From Alphaproteobacteria bacterium (GTDB taxonomy: Bacteria; Pseudomonadota; Alphaproteobacteria; RF32; CAG-239): DNA of 15,569 nt. Position numbers and translations under genes: made by a program. Positions 14,870 to 15,569 of the stretch are shown piece by piece. Each line of letters opens with the position of its first letter. The stretch's first letter is position 1. The notes below the pieces were generated by a model. It saw only the letters and a program-made list of their open reading frames with translations, ran no database searches and was not told the origin of the DNA. Location: positions 1 to 15,569 of the forward strand of contig JAGCOI010000006.1 in assembly GCA_017645485.1 (NCBI GenBank). Reading direction: 5' to 3'.

Positions 14870-15569
14870 ATGCAGGATATTTCAAACATACAATCTCTTC
14901 TTAAATGGTACATTTCAGCCGGTGTTGATGAAACATGCTCAAATGAGCCTGTTTGTTTTGCTACCAAAGCCGAGCCGTCTTTCAAACAAAGTCCTCTGTT
15001 GTCACAAAATACACTGGCTTCAAAGCAAAATGCGCGTGATATTTCGGCCAAAGCACAAACCTTAGAGCAACTTAGAGAGCAAGCCTTAAATTTTGAGGGA
15101 TGTGCTCTTAAAACAACGGCAAAGTCAACCGTATTCGGGGCGGGTAATCCGCATGCTCAAATCATGTTTATCGGCGAAGCGCCGGGTGCCGATGAAGACA
15201 GAACGGGTTTGCCTTTTGTCGGTCGCAGCGGCAGATTGCTTGAAAAAATGTTATCAGCCATAGGTTTAAGCCGTGAAGATGTTTATATAACAAACGTTAT
15301 TATGTGGCGTCCGCCCGGCAACAGAACGCCGACCGATTCAGAAGTTTCTGTTTGTCTGCCTTTTGTTAAGCGCCAAATTGAACTGATTAACCCGAAAATA
15401 ATTGTTTTTTTAGGTGCCAGTTCAGCCAATGCTTTGCTTGAGAACACAGATTCCATCTCTAAAATGCGCGGTCATTGGTTTGAATACGCACTGCCCCAAA
15501 AGTCCATTCCCGCAATTGCCACGTTTCATCCGGCATTTTTGCTTAGAAATTGTGCGCAAAAAGCAAAAA
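14870..15569 (+). CDS. Uracil-DNA glycosylase, family 4-like (partial, cut by the window end)
   Basis: Open reading frame from ATG 14870 through the last base, 233 codons without a stop, so the C-terminus is missing. It carries the family 4 motif GEAPGADED (102-110), FVGRSG (116-121), the [10 protein letters not shown] segment (147-156) and HPAFLLR (220-226), the second active-site motif. The enzyme excises uracil from DNA. About 75 residues of low-complexity N-terminus precede the domain. Two of the four positions that hold [4Fe-4S] cysteines in thermophile family 4 enzymes are changed: Cys78 and Cys162 are kept, but Lys81 and Trp147 occupy the other two. A complete cluster is therefore unlikely. 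Alphaproteobacterial members I recall share this change. Divergent from the TPR gene. Confidence 0.88.
   Translation, partial: MQDISNIQSLLKWYISAGVDETCSNEPVCFATKAEPSFKQSPLLSQNTLASKQNARDISAKAQTLEQLREQALNFEGCALKTTAKSTVFGAGNPHAQIMFIGEAPGADEDRTGLPFVGRSGRLLEKMLSAIGLSREDVYITNVIMWRPPGNRTPTDSEVSVCLPFVKRQIELINPKIIVFLGASSANALLENTDSISKMRGHWFEYALPQKSIPAIATFHPAFLLRNCAQKAK

Noticed and set aside
1..15569. Insertion sequence, integrase, CRISPR array, toxin-antitoxin or phage genes
   Set aside because: None was seen on either strand; no terminal inverted repeats, target duplications or regularly spaced repeats flank the trxB segment or other genes.

Overview
The window appears to join DNA of two different origins. 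Bases 1 to about 1235 look like Bacteroidota, probably a gut Bacteroidales/Muribaculaceae-type genome. They hold a tRNA-Pro(GGG) and a divergent trxB rich in G/C third positions, each preceded by a TAnnTTTG promoter element of the Bacteroidota type. From about 1236 to the end the DNA is AT-rich, uses A/T-ending codons and carries alphaproteobacterial gene families: FtsB with the SLDPDMLDERAR-like signature, RNase E with a long insert in the S1 domain and a C-terminal WWRR motif, and a cluster-less family 4 uracil-DNA glycosylase. Its promoters resemble ordinary sigma-70 sites. This part suggests a low-GC, host-associated alphaproteobacterium of the Rhodospirillales-like kind found in gut metagenomes. 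The join lies directly behind the trxB stop codon and cuts an M23-type envelope peptidase gene. An assembly chimera is the simplest explanation; lateral transfer is the alternative.

Layout: 1-293 holds the tRNA, its terminator and two back-to-back Bacteroidota promoters; 294-1235 is trxB. 1236-1827 (minus) is the stump of an M23 peptidase gene with an in-frame stop, and 1925-2251 (minus) is ftsB. 2361-2927 (minus) is a small outer-membrane beta-barrel with a clear terminator. 3084-5506 (plus) is a two-gene unit, family 5 uracil-DNA glycosylase then an OpgB/LtaS-like membrane phosphotransferase, overlapping by ATGA. 5558-7363 (minus) is rpsB-tsf with a structured leader. 7571-11340 (minus) is rne followed by an overlapping bepA-like M48 protease gene. 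11341-11675 is a regulatory-looking divergent region. 11676-12932 (plus) is an AmiC-type amidase, 12948-14741/14753 (minus) a TPR lipoprotein, and 14870 to the window end (plus) a family 4 uracil-DNA glycosylase cut by the window edge.

The alphaproteobacterial genes fall into a few jobs: envelope and division (FtsB, M23 remnant, AmiC amidase, BepA-like protease, beta-barrel protein, OpgB-like enzyme, TPR lipoprotein), translation (S2, EF-Ts), RNA decay (RNase E) and uracil repair (two glycosylases of different families). I do not see a mobile element, CRISPR array, defence island or clearly new system. The points most worth a second look are the taxonomic junction, the rne control region (a palindrome in the promoter spacer and a hairpin overlapping the Shine-Dalgarno), the RNase E C-terminal PNPase-type motif, the cysteine-poor family 4 glycosylase, and the leaderless-looking start of that gene.
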